This document shows positions 1 through 9,283 of a DNA stretch of 64,000 bases, in pieces. The position numbers were made by a program, and so were the translations under genes. Below the pieces are notes generated by a model, which was given only the letters and a program-made list of their open reading frames with translations, made no database searches and was not told the DNA's origin. Source of the DNA: Phytohabitans maris (lineage in GTDB: Bacteria > Actinomycetota > Actinomycetes > Mycobacteriales > Micromonosporaceae); assembly GCF_031085175.1 (NCBI RefSeq), contig NZ_JAVHUY010000003.1, positions 62,001-126,000 of the forward strand, given 5' to 3'. The number at the start of each line of letters is the position of its first letter. Position 1 is the stretch's first letter.

Positions 1-3000
1 GGTAGAGGCGGCCGCCGACCGAGCCGAACGGGTCGGGCAGGAACCGCTCGGCGGTCAGCTCGGGCCGGTTGACGTAGCCGCGGGCCACGCCGGTGCCGCC
101 GACGTACAGCTCGCCGACCACGCCGGCGGGGACCGGGCGCAGGTGGCGGTCGAGCACGAACATCGTCATGTTGGGCAGCGGGCGGCCGATCGGCACCACG
201 TCCGCCCCCTGCGGCCCGGCGACCGGGAAGACGCAGGTGCCGACGGATGCCTCGGTCGGCCCGTACTCGTTGACCAGGTTGCCGTCGCCCAGGACCTGGC
301 GCCACTTCTCCGCCACCGGGCCGGGCAACGCCTCACCCGCCACCACGATCACCGGCGCGTACCCCGCCGACGGTTCGAGGATCTCCAGATGCCCCGGCGT
401 CAGCTTGACGAAGCTGAACGGCGCCGCCGCCGCCAACTCGCCCGACAGCGTGTCCAGTTCGGACGACGGCGGCAGCAGCCAGAGCCGCTGGCCGGACACC
501 AGCGGCGCCCACAGGTTCGGCACCACCAGATCGAACGCCACCGACGAGAACAGCGGCGCACCACCCGAACCACGCGAGGCGAGCACCTCCGCCGCCCACT
601 GCACATGATTCGACAAACCCCGGTGCGTCACCGCCACACCCTTCGGCCGCCCCGTCGAACCGGACGTGAAGATGACATACGCGAGACGGTCCAGGTCGTC
701 CACCCGCTCGGGCGCGGTGTCCGGCTCACCGGCGGCAGCGACGGCGAGCACCGTCTGCACCGCGAACCGGTCCACATAGGACTCCTGGGTGACCGCGACC
801 CGCACGCCCGCGTCGGCCATCATGGCGGCGATCCGGTCGGCCGGGAAGGCCGGGTCCAGCGGCACGTACGCGCCGCCCGCCTTCCACACCGCGAGCATCG
901 CGACGACCAGATCGGCGCCCCGGTCGAGCAGCACCGCCACGAGCGACTCCGGCCGCACACCGCGCCCGCGCAGGTGGTGGGCAAGCCGGTTGGCGCGGGC
1001 GTCGAGGTCGGCGTACGTGACCCGGGTGCCGCCCACCTCCACCGCCAGGGCACCGGGCGACGTGGCCGCCCGCTCCTCCACGAGTTCCAGCACCGAGCGG
1101 CCGACCGTGGCGCCCGGGTTGTGGCTCCACTCCATCAGCAGCCGGTCCCGCTCGGCGCCCGGCAGGTACGCCTCCCGCGCGTCGCCGTCGAGGTCGGCCG
1201 CGATCGCCTCCAGGACCGCCCGGTACATCCGGCCGATCCGCTCGGCGTTGCCCGGGCTGAGCGCGTGCGTGTCGACGGTGAGCACCAGGCCGCTGGCCCG
1301 GGCGGCGACCGCGAGCCCGAACTCGGTGGCCCCCTCGCCCACGCCGGACTCGGCGTCGACCACATCGGTGTCCACCTGGGCCTGCTGCAGGTCGAGGTAG
1401 CTGAAGCGGACGTCGAGCAAACGGGCGCCGTCGCCGAGGTCGCGCTGGATCACCGGCATCGGGAACCGCCGGTGCGGCCAGAGCTCGCCCTCCCGGTCGT
1501 ACGCCTGCCGGACCGCCGCGCGCCAGGTCGTGGCGGTGCCGTCGTACGCGAACGGGAGCGTGTTGAGGTACATGCCGTACACCCGCTCGGCACCGGCCAC
1601 CTCGGGTCGGCCGCTGCACACCAGGCCGGTGTAGAACGCCGGCTCGTCGGTGAGCTGGCTCATCACCTTCAGGTGCGCGGCGTGCAGCACCGCCTTCAGC
1701 GACGCGCCGGCCTCGCTCGCCCGGGCCCGCAACGTGCCGCTCAGGTCGGCGAGGGGGACGGTCACCGTGTACGCCCGGCGTGGCGTGTCGCCGTCGTCGC
1801 CCCAGCCGGCGGGGAGGTGGAACCGGGCGTACCGGTCCACGACGCCCTGCCAGTACCCGCGGTCCTCGGTGGACTCGACCGCGGCGATCTCGGCGGCGAC
1901 GAAGTCCGCGTACCGCAGCGCGGGGACCTCCCGCACCGGCGCCGCACCGCCGCCGCGCACGCCGAGGTACGCCTCGACGAGCTCCATCAGCAGCGAACGG
2001 TGGCTCCACCCCTCGGTGATCGGGTGGCAGACGCTGACCGACATCCACCACGCCTTGTCGCTCTCCACGTGCGCGGCGACCCGCAGCAGCGGCGCCCTGG
2101 TGAGGTCGAAGAGCGTGGCCCGTTCCCGCGCGGTGAAGTCGCGGATCGCCTGGCGCAGCCCGTCGGCGTCGAGGCCGCGCAGGTCGCGTACCTCGACCGG
2201 GATCGTGGCGGTGCGGTGGACGAGCTGCATCGGCACACTCAGCCCGTCCAGGTCGAAGGAGGTCCGGAGCATCTCGTGCCGGGCGACGACCTCGGCCGCC
2301 GCCGCGCGCAGGGCCGCCACGTCGAACGGGCGGCCGTCGCGGATCCGGAACGTGGTGGTGTTGTGGTACTTGTTCACGCTGTCGTCGGCCAGCATCTCGA
2401 CGAGCATGCCGAGCTGCACCTGGGCCAGCGGATACGCGTCGACGAGCCCGTCCGGCAGGGCGGCCCGGTCGGCGGCGTCGATCAGCGCGAACGGCGCCAC
2501 CAGCTCCTCGTCCTCGGCGGCGCCCGTGACGGGGAGCGCGGCGGCGAGGGCGGCGACGGTGCGGTGGGTGAAGACGTCCCGGACACCGGCCTCGAAGCCC
2601 GCCGCCCGCAGGGCGCCCACCAGCGCGATGGCCCGGATCGAGTGGCCGCCCGCGTCGAAGAAGCTCTCCTCCACCGACACCCGTTCGAGGCCGAGCACCT
2701 GGCACCAGAGCGCGGCGATCCGCTCCTCGGCCGGGTCGCGTGGCGCGACGTACGCCCGCTCGTCGGCGGCACCCTCCGGGTCGGGCAGCGCCCGCCGGTC
2801 GACCTTGCCGTTGGCGTTCAACGGGATCCGCTCCACACCGACCACGGTGGAGGGCACCATGTACTCCGGCAACGTCCGTCCACAGTGCGCCTTCACATCC
2901 GTGGAACCGACCACGTACGCGACGATCCGGTCACCGTGCACCACCACGGCCGCGTCCCGCACGTCCGGGTGGTCCAGCAGCACCGCGCGGATCTCGCCCA

Positions 3001-6000
3001 GCTCCACCCGGTACCCACGGATCTTCACCTGGTCGTCGATCCGGCCGAGGAACTCGATGTTGCCGTCGGCGGACCAGCGCACCAGGTCGCCGGTGCGGTA
3101 CATCCGGGCGCCCGGCGACCACGGGTCGGGCAGGAACTTCTCCGCGGTGAGGTCGGGCCGGTTGACGTACCCGCGCGCGACGCCGGTGCCGCCCACGTAC
3201 AGCTCGCCGGCGACCCCGACCGGGACCGGCTGGAGGTCGGCGTCGAGGACGCGCATGGTCATGTTGGGCAGCGGGCGCCCGATCGGCACCACGTCCGCCC
3301 CCTGCGGCCCGGAGACCGGGAAGATACAGGTACCGACGGAGGCCTCGGTCGGCCCGTACTCGTTGACCAGGTTGCCGTCACCCAGGACCGCGCGCCACTT
3401 GTCCGCTACCGGGCCGGGCAGGGCCTCACCGGCGACGACCATGACCGGTGCGTAGTCCGGCGACGGTTCGAGGATCTCCAGGTGGCCGGGGGTCAGCTTG
3501 ACGAAGCTGAACGGGGCCGCGTCCCGCAGTGCCGCCGACAGCGCGTCGAGCTCGACGTCCGGCGGCAGCATCCACAGCCGCTGCCCGGACACCAGCGGCG
3601 CCCACAGGTTCGGCACCACCAGGTCGAACGCCACCGACGAGAACAGCGGCGCGCCGCCGGTGCCGCGCGAGGCGAGCACCTCGGCCGCCCACTGCACGTG
3701 GTTGGTCAGGCCGCGGTGGCTGATCGCCACCCCCTTCGGCCGCCCCGTCGAACCGGACGTGAAGATGGCGTAGGCGAGGCGGTCCGGGTCGTCGTCGCGG
3801 GCCGGTGCGGTCGAGGGGGCGCGGGCGATGAGCCGGCGGTCCCGGTCCACCACGACCACCTCGCCGGTGAACCGGTCGGCGAACGCCTCCTGGGTGACGA
3901 CCGCCCGCGCGCCGGCGTCGGCCATCATGGCGGCGATCCGGTCGGCCGGGAAGGCCGGGTCCAGCGGCACGTACGCCGCCCCCGCCTTCCAGACGCCGAG
4001 CAGGGCGGCGGGCAGGTCGAGGCCCCGCTCCAGCAGCACGCCGACCAGGGCCTCCGGCCCGACGCCGCGGCCGCGCAGGTGGTGCGCGTACCGGTTGGCG
4101 CGGGCGTCCAGCTGCTCGTACGTCAGCTCGGTGTCGCCGCAGCGCACCGCGGTCGCGGCCGGGGTGGCGGCGGCCTGCCGTTCGAAGAGCGCCAGCACCG
4201 AGGCGTCCGCGAACCCGGCGGCCGAGTCGTTCCAGTCGGCGACCACCCGGCGCAGCTCGCCGTCCGGCAGGTACGCCGCCGCGGCGTCGCCGTCCGGGTC
4301 GGCCGCCATCGCCTCCAGGACCGCGCGGTACATGGCCGCGACCCGGTCCACATTGGAGCGGCTGAGGAAGTGGTTGTTGGCGGTCAGCACGCAGAAGCCG
4401 GCCCGGGTGGAGACGCCGAGCGGAAACTCGGTCGGGCTGTCGTCGATCGTCGCGGCGTAGTCGACCACGTCCGCGTCGACCTGGCGGAAGTCCTGGTAGC
4501 TGAAGCGGACGTCGACGAGGCGCTCGCCGCCGCCGAACTCGCGCTGCATCGCGGCGAGCGGGAACCGGCGGTGCGGCCAGACCTCGATCTCCCGGGCGAA
4601 GACCCGCCGGACCAGGTCCCGCCAGGTGCGGGCGCCGCGGTCGAAGCCGAACGGGAGCGGGTTGAGGTAGACGCCGGCGACCTTGTCCGCGCCGGTCACC
4701 TCCGGCCGGGCGTTGGTGACGAGTCCGGTGTGGAAGGTGGGCTCGTCGGTGAGCTGGCTCATCACCTTGAGGTGGGCGGCGTGCAGCACCGCCTTGATGG
4801 GCACCTCGGCGGTGGAGGCCAGGGCGCGCAGCCGCTGCTCCAGGTCCCGGTACGGCACCCAGGCCTTGTGCACGCCGCGCGGGGTGGCCGGGTCGTCGCC
4901 CCAGCCGGCCGGGAGGGTGAACTTCGCGTACCGCTCGACCGTCCCGCGCCAGTGCGCCCGGTCCGCCTCGTCGTCCAATGCGGACAGTTCGGCGGCGACG
5001 AAGTCGGCGTACCGCACGGCGGCCGGCGCGGCGGGCTCCGGCTCCCGCCCGTCCCGGTACGCCTTGTAGGCGCCGACCAGCTCCATCAGCAGCGAGTGGT
5101 GGCTCCAGCCTTCGAGGACCGCGTGGCACTCGGTGAGCGTCAGCCACCAGCCGTCGTCGCTGGCGTGCGCGTGGAAGCGGACCAGCGGCGGCCGGGACAG
5201 GTCGAAGAGCTGGGCCCGTTCGGCGGCCATGAACGCGCGCAGCGACCGCTCCAGCTCCGCGCCGGCGAGGCCGGGCAGCTCCCGGTGGCCGACGGCGGGC
5301 TCGGCGGTGCCGTGCACGAGCTGCAGCGGTGTGGAGTACGTGTCCAGCGCGAACGAGGTCCGCAGCACCTCGTGCCGCTGCACGACGAGCCGGGCCGCGC
5401 GGGCGAACGCCGGCGGCGAGAACGGCTCGCCGTCGACGATCCGGAAGCAGGTCGAGTTGTGGTAGTGGTGCCGGCCGTCGTCGGCGAGCATCTCCACGAC
5501 CATGCCGAGCTGCACCTGGGCCAGCGGGTACGCGTCCACCACGCCGCCGGGCAGCGCGGCCCGGTCCGCGGCGGAGACGAGCGCGAACGGCTGGACGCCG
5601 GGCGCCGGCGCCGCGGCGGCCGGTGCGGCCCCGGCCAGGAAGGAGGTCAGCTGGGCCACGGTGCGGTGCGCGAAGACGTCCCGTACCGCCACGTCGTAGC
5701 CGGCCTCGCGGAGGGCACCGACCAGCGCCACCGCCCGGATCGAGTCGCCGCCGAGGTCGAAGAAGCCGTCGTCCACGCCGACCCGGTCGACGCCGATCAC
5801 CTGCCGCCAGACCGCGGCCATCCGCTCCTCTTCGGGCGTGCGCGGGGCCACGTAGTCCCGCTCCGCGGAGAGCGCGGCACGGTCCACACTGGGCAGTGCG
5901 GCCCGGTCGAGCTTGCCGTTGGCGGTCAGCGGGATCTTCCCCAGCGGCACGAACGCCGACGGGATCATGTACTCGGGCAGCGTGCGGGCCAGCAGGGCGC

Positions 6001-8899
6001 GCAGCTCCCCCGGCGACGGTACGGCGTCCCGGGCCGGCACCGCGTAGCCGACCAGCCGCCGGTCGCCGGGCTGGTCCTCGCGGACCACCACGACCGCGTC
6101 CCGCACCTGCGGATGGGCGGTCATCGCCGCCTCGATCTCGCCGAGCTCGATCCGGAACCCGCGGATCTTCACCTGGTGGTCGATCCGGCCGAGGAACGAC
6201 AGGCTCCCGTCCGGCTCGCGGCGGGCCAGGTCGCCGCTGCGGTACAGGCGGGCGCCGGGCGGGCCGAACGGGTCGGGCACGAACCGCTCGGCGGTCAGCT
6301 CCGGCCGGTTGAGGTAGCCGCGGGCAACCCCCGGACCGCCGACGTGGATCTCGCCGGGGACCCCGATCGGGGCCACGTTGCCGTCCGCGTCGAGCAGGTA
6401 GACCTGCAGGTCGCGCAGCGGGTGCCCGACCGGGTTGGGGGCGCCGGGCGCCAGGTCGGCGGCGACCAGCCGGTAGTAGGTGGTGTGCACCGTGGTCTCG
6501 GTGATGCCGTACATGTTGAGCAGCAGGGTGCGGTCCAGGTCGCGGCGGGCGGCCCAGGGGGCGAGCTCCGGCACCTCCAGCTTCTCGCCGGCGAAGACCA
6601 CGGCCCGCAGGGCGAGGCGGTCGATCCGCTGGTCGCCCTCCGCCGCCAGGGCCACGAGACCGCGGAACGCCGACGGGGTCTGGTTGAGCACGGTGACCCG
6701 GTGCGCGACGAGCAGGTCGAGGAAGTCCTCGGGCGAGCGGGTCACCGCCTGCGGCACCACGACCAGCTTGCCGCCGTAGAGCAGCGAGCCCCACAGCTCC
6801 CAGACGGAGACGTCGAAGGCGTACGAGTGGAACAGCGGCCAGACGTCCGTGTCGCCGAACGCGTAGTGCTCCTCGGCGGTGGTGAGCAGCCGCAGCACGT
6901 TGCCGTGGGTGAGGCAGACGCCCTTGGGGCGGCCGGTCGAGCCGGAGGTGTAGATGACGTAGACGAGGTTGTCCGGTGTGGACACCGGGGTGGGGTTGGT
7001 GTCCGGGCGGGCGGCGAGGGCGGCGGCGTCCTCCGCGCCGTCCAGCACGACGAACCGTCCGGAGTGGATGGTGCCGAGCTTCCCGGTGTGCGCGGCGGTG
7101 GTGACCACGACCGGTGCGGCGGTGTCGGCGAGCATGAAGGCGAGCCGGTCCGCCGGGTACGCCGGGTCCAGCGGGAGGTACGCGGCGCCGGACTTGAGCA
7201 CGCCGAGCAGCGTGGGCACGAGGTCGATGCCGCGGTCCAGCGAGACGCCGACCAGCGTCTCCGGGCCGGCGCCCAGCTCGCGCAGGTGGTGGGCGAGGCG
7301 GTTGGCGCGCGCGTTGAGCTCGGCGTAGGTGAGGCTCTGGTCGCCGAAGACCACCGCGACCGAGTCGGGGCAGGTGGCCGCGCGCCGCTCGAACGCCTCG
7401 TGCACGCAGGCGTCCGGCGGGGTGAGGAACTGCACGGGGGGCGCGACGAGGGCCAGCTCGCCCGCGTCCAGCATCACGTGCCGCGACAGCGGCCGGTCCG
7501 GTGCGGCCGTGGCCCGGTCGAGCAACCGGACCAGGTGCCAGGTCATCCGCTCCACCGTGGAGCGGTCGAAGAGCGCCGTGACGTACTCCAGGGTGCCGCG
7601 CAGCGTACCGTCGGCGGCCTCCTCCACCTGAAGGGTCAGGTCGAAGCGGGCCACCCGGGACGGCGCGGTGAGCGCCTCGACCGCCAGCCCGGGCAGGTCG
7701 AAGCCGGCGGCGCGCTCCTCGTGCATGGTGAACGCGGCCTGGAACAGCGGCGTGCGGGACATGTCCCGCTGCGGCTGGAGCTCGTCGACCAGCCGGGCGA
7801 ACGGCACCTCCTGGTGGTCGAAGGCGGCCAGCACGGTCTCCCGGGTGCGCCCGAGCAGCTCGGCGAACGAGGGGTCGCCCTCGGCCCGCCCGCGCATGAC
7901 GAGGCTGTTGACGCCGTACCCGATGAGGCGCTGCACCTCCGGTCGCGTGCGCCCGGAGACGACCGTGCCCACCGGCACGTCGGTGCGGCCGGTGTACCGG
8001 CCGAGCAGCACCTGGTAGCCGGCGAGCAGCGTCATGAACAGCGTGGTGCCGTGCTCGGCGCTCACCTTGCGCAGCCGCTCGGTCAGCGCGGCCGGGAACG
8101 CGAACGGCACCGCGTCCCCTTCCCAGCTGCGGGTGGCCGGGCGGGGACGGTCGGTCGGCAGGTCCAGCGGCGGTACGCCGTCCAGCTCACCCCGCCAGTA
8201 GTCCAGGTGCCGCCGGAGCACGTCGCCGGTGAGGTGCGCGCGCTCCCAGGCGGCGTAGTCGGCGTACTGCACCGGCAGCGGGGCGAGGGGGGCGCCGGTG
8301 CCGGCGTAGAGGGCGCCCAGCTCCTCCGCGAAGACCCGCACCGACCAGGCGTCGCAGGCCACGTGGTGGAAGACCACGACCAGGATGTGGTCGTCGGCGG
8401 CGAGGCGCAGCAGGCTCGCCCGCACCGGGTGCTCCTGCGCCAGGTCGAACGGCTCGCCCGGCGCGGCCGCCGCCAGCTCGGCCGCGCGCCGCTCACGCTC
8501 CACTGTGGGCAGTGCGGTGAGGTCCTCGACGGGCAGGGCGAACGGCGCCGGCGGGTCGATCACCTGCACCGGCTCGGCGCCGTCCAGCGCGTACCGGGTG
8601 CGCAGGATCTCGTGCCGGGCGACCACGCCGTCGAACGCCCGGCGCAGCGCCGCCACGTCGAGCGGGCCGCGCAGCCGCAGGGCGACCGGGACCGCGTACT
8701 CCCAGCTCTCCGGCTCCAGCCGGCTGAGGAACCACATCTGCTGCTGCCCGTACGACAGCGGCAGCGGGCCGCCGCGCTCCACCGGCGCCAGGCGGGCGCC
8801 CTTCCCGGCGCGTCCGGCTCCCCCGGCGAGCCGGGCGCGGATCAGCTCCTCGCGGAGCGCGTCCGCACGCTCGGTCGTCTGCACTCCACGCGTGCTCAT
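1..8899 (-). CDS. Nonribosomal peptide synthetase, C-A-T-C-A-T-C-A..., 3' end outside window
   Basis: Partial gene; about 2,966 codons are visible and the frame stays open to the left edge inside the third adenylation domain, so no thioesterase is seen. Start ATG follows GGAGGACGGGAAGCG, 44 bp after mbtH. Domains: C1 (about 40-480, HHVACDA at 178-184), A1 (490-1010), T1 (Ser1053 in GGDSI), C2 (1110-1530, CHAVLEG at 1258-1264), A2 (1540-2060), T2 (Ser2087 in GGHSI), C3 (2150-2590, CHPITEG at 2291-2297), A3 (2600 on). Pocket codes I derive by alignment to GrsA: A1 D-V-W-N-V-A-M-V-H-K, Thr-like; A2 D-L-P-K-V-A-E-V-G-K and A3 the same over its visible part, Asn-like. The helical N-terminus (residues 9-26) could be a docking segment accepting the chain from the two-module NRPS at 19542-24428. 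The cognate MbtH protein is immediately upstream. C2 and C3 have unusual active-site motifs. Assembly-line position is inference. Confidence 0.95.
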   Translation of the reverse strand, partial: MSTRGVQTTERADALREELIRARLAGGAGRAGKGARLAPVERGGPLPLSYGQQQMWFLSRLEPESWEYAVPVALRLRGPLDVAALRRAFDGVVARHEILRTRYALDGAEPVQVIDPPAPFALPVEDLTALPTVERERRAAELAAAAPGEPFDLAQEHPVRASLLRLAADDHILVVVFHHVACDAWSVRVFAEELGALYAGTGAPLAPLPVQYADYAAWERAHLTGDVLRRHLDYWRGELDGVPPLDLPTDRPRPATRSWEGDAVPFAFPAALTERLRKVSAEHGTTLFMTLLAGYQVLLGRYTGRTDVPVGTVVSGRTRPEVQRLIGYGVNSLVMRGRAEGDPSFAELLGRTRETVLAAFDHQEVPFARLVDELQPQRDMSRTPLFQAAFTMHEERAAGFDLPGLAVEALTAPSRVARFDLTLQVEEAADGTLRGTLEYVTALFDRSTVERMTWHLVRLLDRATAAPDRPLSRHVMLDAGELALVAPPVQFLTPPDACVHEAFERRAATCPDSVAVVFGDQSLTYAELNARANRLAHHLRELGAGPETLVGVSLDRGIDLVPTLLGVLKSGAAYLPLDPAYPADRLAFMLADTAAPVVVTTAAHTGKLGTIHSGRFVVLDGAEDAAALAARPDTNPTPVSTPDNLVYVIYTSGSTGRPKGVCLTHGNVLRLLTTAEEHYAFGDTDVWPLFHSYAFDVSVWELWGSLLYGGKLVVVPQAVTRSPEDFLDLLVAHRVTVLNQTPSAFRGLVALAAEGDQRIDRLALRAVVFAGEKLEVPELAPWAARRDLDRTLLLNMYGITETTVHTTYYRLVAADLAPGAPNPVGHPLRDLQVYLLDADGNVAPIGVPGEIHVGGPGVARGYLNRPELTAERFVPDPFGPPGARLYRSGDLARREPDGSLSFLGRIDHQVKIRGFRIELGEIEAAMTAHPQVRDAVVVVREDQPGDRRLVGYAVPARDAVPSPGELRALLARTLPEYMIPSAFVPLGKIPLTANGKLDRAALPSVDRAALSAERDYVAPRTPEEERMAAVWRQVIGVDRVGVDDGFFDLGGDSIRAVALVGALREAGYDVAVRDVFAHRTVAQLTSFLAGAAPAAAAPAPGVQPFALVSAADRAALPGGVVDAYPLAQVQLGMVVEMLADDGRHHYHNSTCFRIVDGEPFSPPAFARAARLVVQRHEVLRTSFALDTYSTPLQLVHGTAEPAVGHRELPGLAGAELERSLRAFMAAERAQLFDLSRPPLVRFHAHASDDGWWLTLTECHAVLEGWSHHSLLMELVGAYKAYRDGREPEPAAPAAVRYADFVAAELSALDDEADRAHWRGTVERYAKFTLPAGWGDDPATPRGVHKAWVPYRDLEQRLRALASTAEVPIKAVLHAAHLKVMSQLTDEPTFHTGLVTNARPEVTGADKVAGVYLNPLPFGFDRGARTWRDLVRRVFAREIEVWPHRRFPLAAMQREFGGGERLVDVRFSYQDFRQVDADVVDYAATIDDSPTEFPLGVSTRAGFCVLTANNHFLSRSNVDRVAAMYRAVLEAMAADPDGDAAAAYLPDGELRRVVADWNDSAAGFADASVLALFERQAAATPAATAVRCGDTELTYEQLDARANRYAHHLRGRGVGPEALVGVLLERGLDLPAALLGVWKAGAAYVPLDPAFPADRIAAMMADAGARAVVTQEAFADRFTGEVVVVDRDRRLIARAPSTAPARDDDPDRLAYAIFTSGSTGRPKGVAISHRGLTNHVQWAAEVLASRGTGGAPLFSSVAFDLVVPNLWAPLVSGQRLWMLPPDVELDALSAALRDAAPFSFVKLTPGHLEILEPSPDYAPVMVVAGEALPGPVADKWRAVLGDGNLVNEYGPTEASVGTCIFPVSGPQGADVVPIGRPLPNMTMRVLDADLQPVPVGVAGELYVGGTGVARGYVNRPDLTAEKFLPDPWSPGARMYRTGDLVRWSADGNIEFLGRIDDQVKIRGYRVELGEIRAVLLDHPDVRDAAVVVHGDRIVAYVVGSTDVKAHCGRTLPEYMVPSTVVGVERIPLNANGKVDRRALPDPEGAADERAYVAPRDPAEERIAALWCQVLGLERVSVEESFFDAGGHSIRAIALVGALRAAGFEAGVRDVFTHRTVAALAAALPVTGAAEDEELVAPFALIDAADRAALPDGLVDAYPLAQVQLGMLVEMLADDSVNKYHNTTTFRIRDGRPFDVAALRAAAAEVVARHEMLRTSFDLDGLSVPMQLVHRTATIPVEVRDLRGLDADGLRQAIRDFTARERATLFDLTRAPLLRVAAHVESDKAWWMSVSVCHPITEGWSHRSLLMELVEAYLGVRGGGAAPVREVPALRYADFVAAEIAAVESTEDRGYWQGVVDRYARFHLPAGWGDDGDTPRRAYTVTVPLADLSGTLRARASEAGASLKAVLHAAHLKVMSQLTDEPAFYTGLVCSGRPEVAGAERVYGMYLNTLPFAYDGTATTWRAAVRQAYDREGELWPHRRFPMPVIQRDLGDGARLLDVRFSYLDLQQAQVDTDVVDAESGVGEGATEFGLAVAARASGLVLTVDTHALSPGNAERIGRMYRAVLEAIAADLDGDAREAYLPGAERDRLLMEWSHNPGATVGRSVLELVEERAATSPGALAVEVGGTRVTYADLDARANRLAHHLRGRGVRPESLVAVLLDRGADLVVAMLAVWKAGGAYVPLDPAFPADRIAAMMADAGVRVAVTQESYVDRFAVQTVLAVAAAGEPDTAPERVDDLDRLAYVIFTSGSTGRPKGVAVTHRGLSNHVQWAAEVLASRGSGGAPLFSSVAFDLVVPNLWAPLVSGQRLWLLPPSSELDTLSGELAAAAPFSFVKLTPGHLEILEPSAGYAPVIVVAGEALPGPVAEKWRQVLGDGNLVNEYGPTEASVGTCVFPVAGPQGADVVPIGRPLPNMTMFVLDRHLRPVPAGVVGELYVGGTGVARGYVNRPELTAERFLPDPFGSVGGRLY
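61..715 (-). repeat. Duplicated adenylation-domain DNA, copy 1 (A3)
   Basis: This stretch of the third adenylation domain is close to identical at DNA level to 3121-3775 (A2) and clearly related to 20190-20845 (A5 of the other NRPS). In the block around 181-300 versus 3281-3400 only about one base in fifteen differs, including synonymous positions. This suggests recent duplication or gene conversion between modules. Confidence 0.75.
3121..3775 (-). repeat. Duplicated adenylation-domain DNA, copy 2 (A2)
   Basis: Second copy of the conserved adenylation block (see 61-715). The similarity to the A5 domain continues further, since 2803-2870 is nearly identical to 19883-19950 in the region encoding the PLNANGKVD-type motif. 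Confidence 0.75.
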
Positions 8900-8943
8900 C
8901 GCTTCCCGTCCTCCGTCGCGTTCGTGGGCTGGCGGTGCGGCGG

Positions 8944-9144
8944 TCAGGCCGCCTGCTCCATCCGGCGCCGCAGGCTCAGCGGGCGCATGTCGGTCCACAC
9001 CTCGGCGATCCGCGCGAGGCACTCCTGCTTGGTCCCCTCGGTACCCTCGGCGCGCCAGCCGGCGGGAAGCTCGCGGTCGGCCGCCCAGATCGAGTACTGC
9101 TCCTCGTCGTTGACGACCACGCGGTAGGTGAGCTCATCAGTCAT
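8944..9144 (-). CDS. MbtH-like NRPS accessory protein
   Basis: 66-aa protein with the family signature: NDEEQYSIW near the N-terminus, PAGW in the middle and [14 protein letters not shown] at the end. MbtH proteins bind adenylation domains and are often needed for their folding and activity. The gene is the first of a two-gene transcription unit with the large NRPS 44 bp downstream. A CTATA-N7-TATAG palindrome starts 22 bp upstream of the start codon, so the gene is likely controlled with the rest of the cluster. It may also serve the NRPS at 19542-24428, since no second MbtH gene is seen in the window. Confidence 0.97.
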   Translation of the reverse strand: MTDELTYRVVVNDEEQYSIWAADRELPAGWRAEGTEGTKQECLARIAEVWTDMRPLSLRRRMEQAA

Positions 9145-9166
9145 GCGGTGAGCATCGCGGGGGGCG

Positions 9167-9183
9167 CTATATCTGCCCTATAG
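9167..9183 (-). promoter_or_regulatory. CTATA-N7-TATAG palindrome upstream of mbtH
   Basis: Perfect 5-bp inverted repeat with a 7-bp spacer, 22 bp before the mbtH start. Close relatives occur at 29830-29846 (before fabG) and 17366-17382 (before the hydroxylase pair). The inner TATAG half may double as a -10 box. A role as operator is inference from recurrence and position. Confidence 0.55.
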
Positions 9184-9225
9184 AGGCGGACCTTCGCGGG
9201 CGTCCCGGGAGCGGAGCGCGCACAG

Positions 9226-9266
9226 CGATCAGGGAGCGGCCACGGGGGTGAGCCGCTCCCTGATCG
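9226..9266 (-). terminator. Hairpin terminator after the ABC exporter operon
   Basis: Perfect 15-bp inverted repeat (9226-9240 with 9252-9266) and an 11-nt loop, just downstream of the permease stop at 9284 and upstream of the mbtH promoter region. There is no clear U tract, as is common in actinomycetes. Confidence 0.7.
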
Positions 9267-9283
9267 GGATGGGGAAAGGCCGG

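Noticed and set aside
143-9127. A plus-strand open frame of almost 3,000 codons opposite the large NRPS.
   Set aside because: Its translation is Arg/Gly/His/Val-rich low-complexity protein without any domain, while the minus strand in phase with 8899 encodes continuous C-A-T modules. It is a shadow caused by high G+C.
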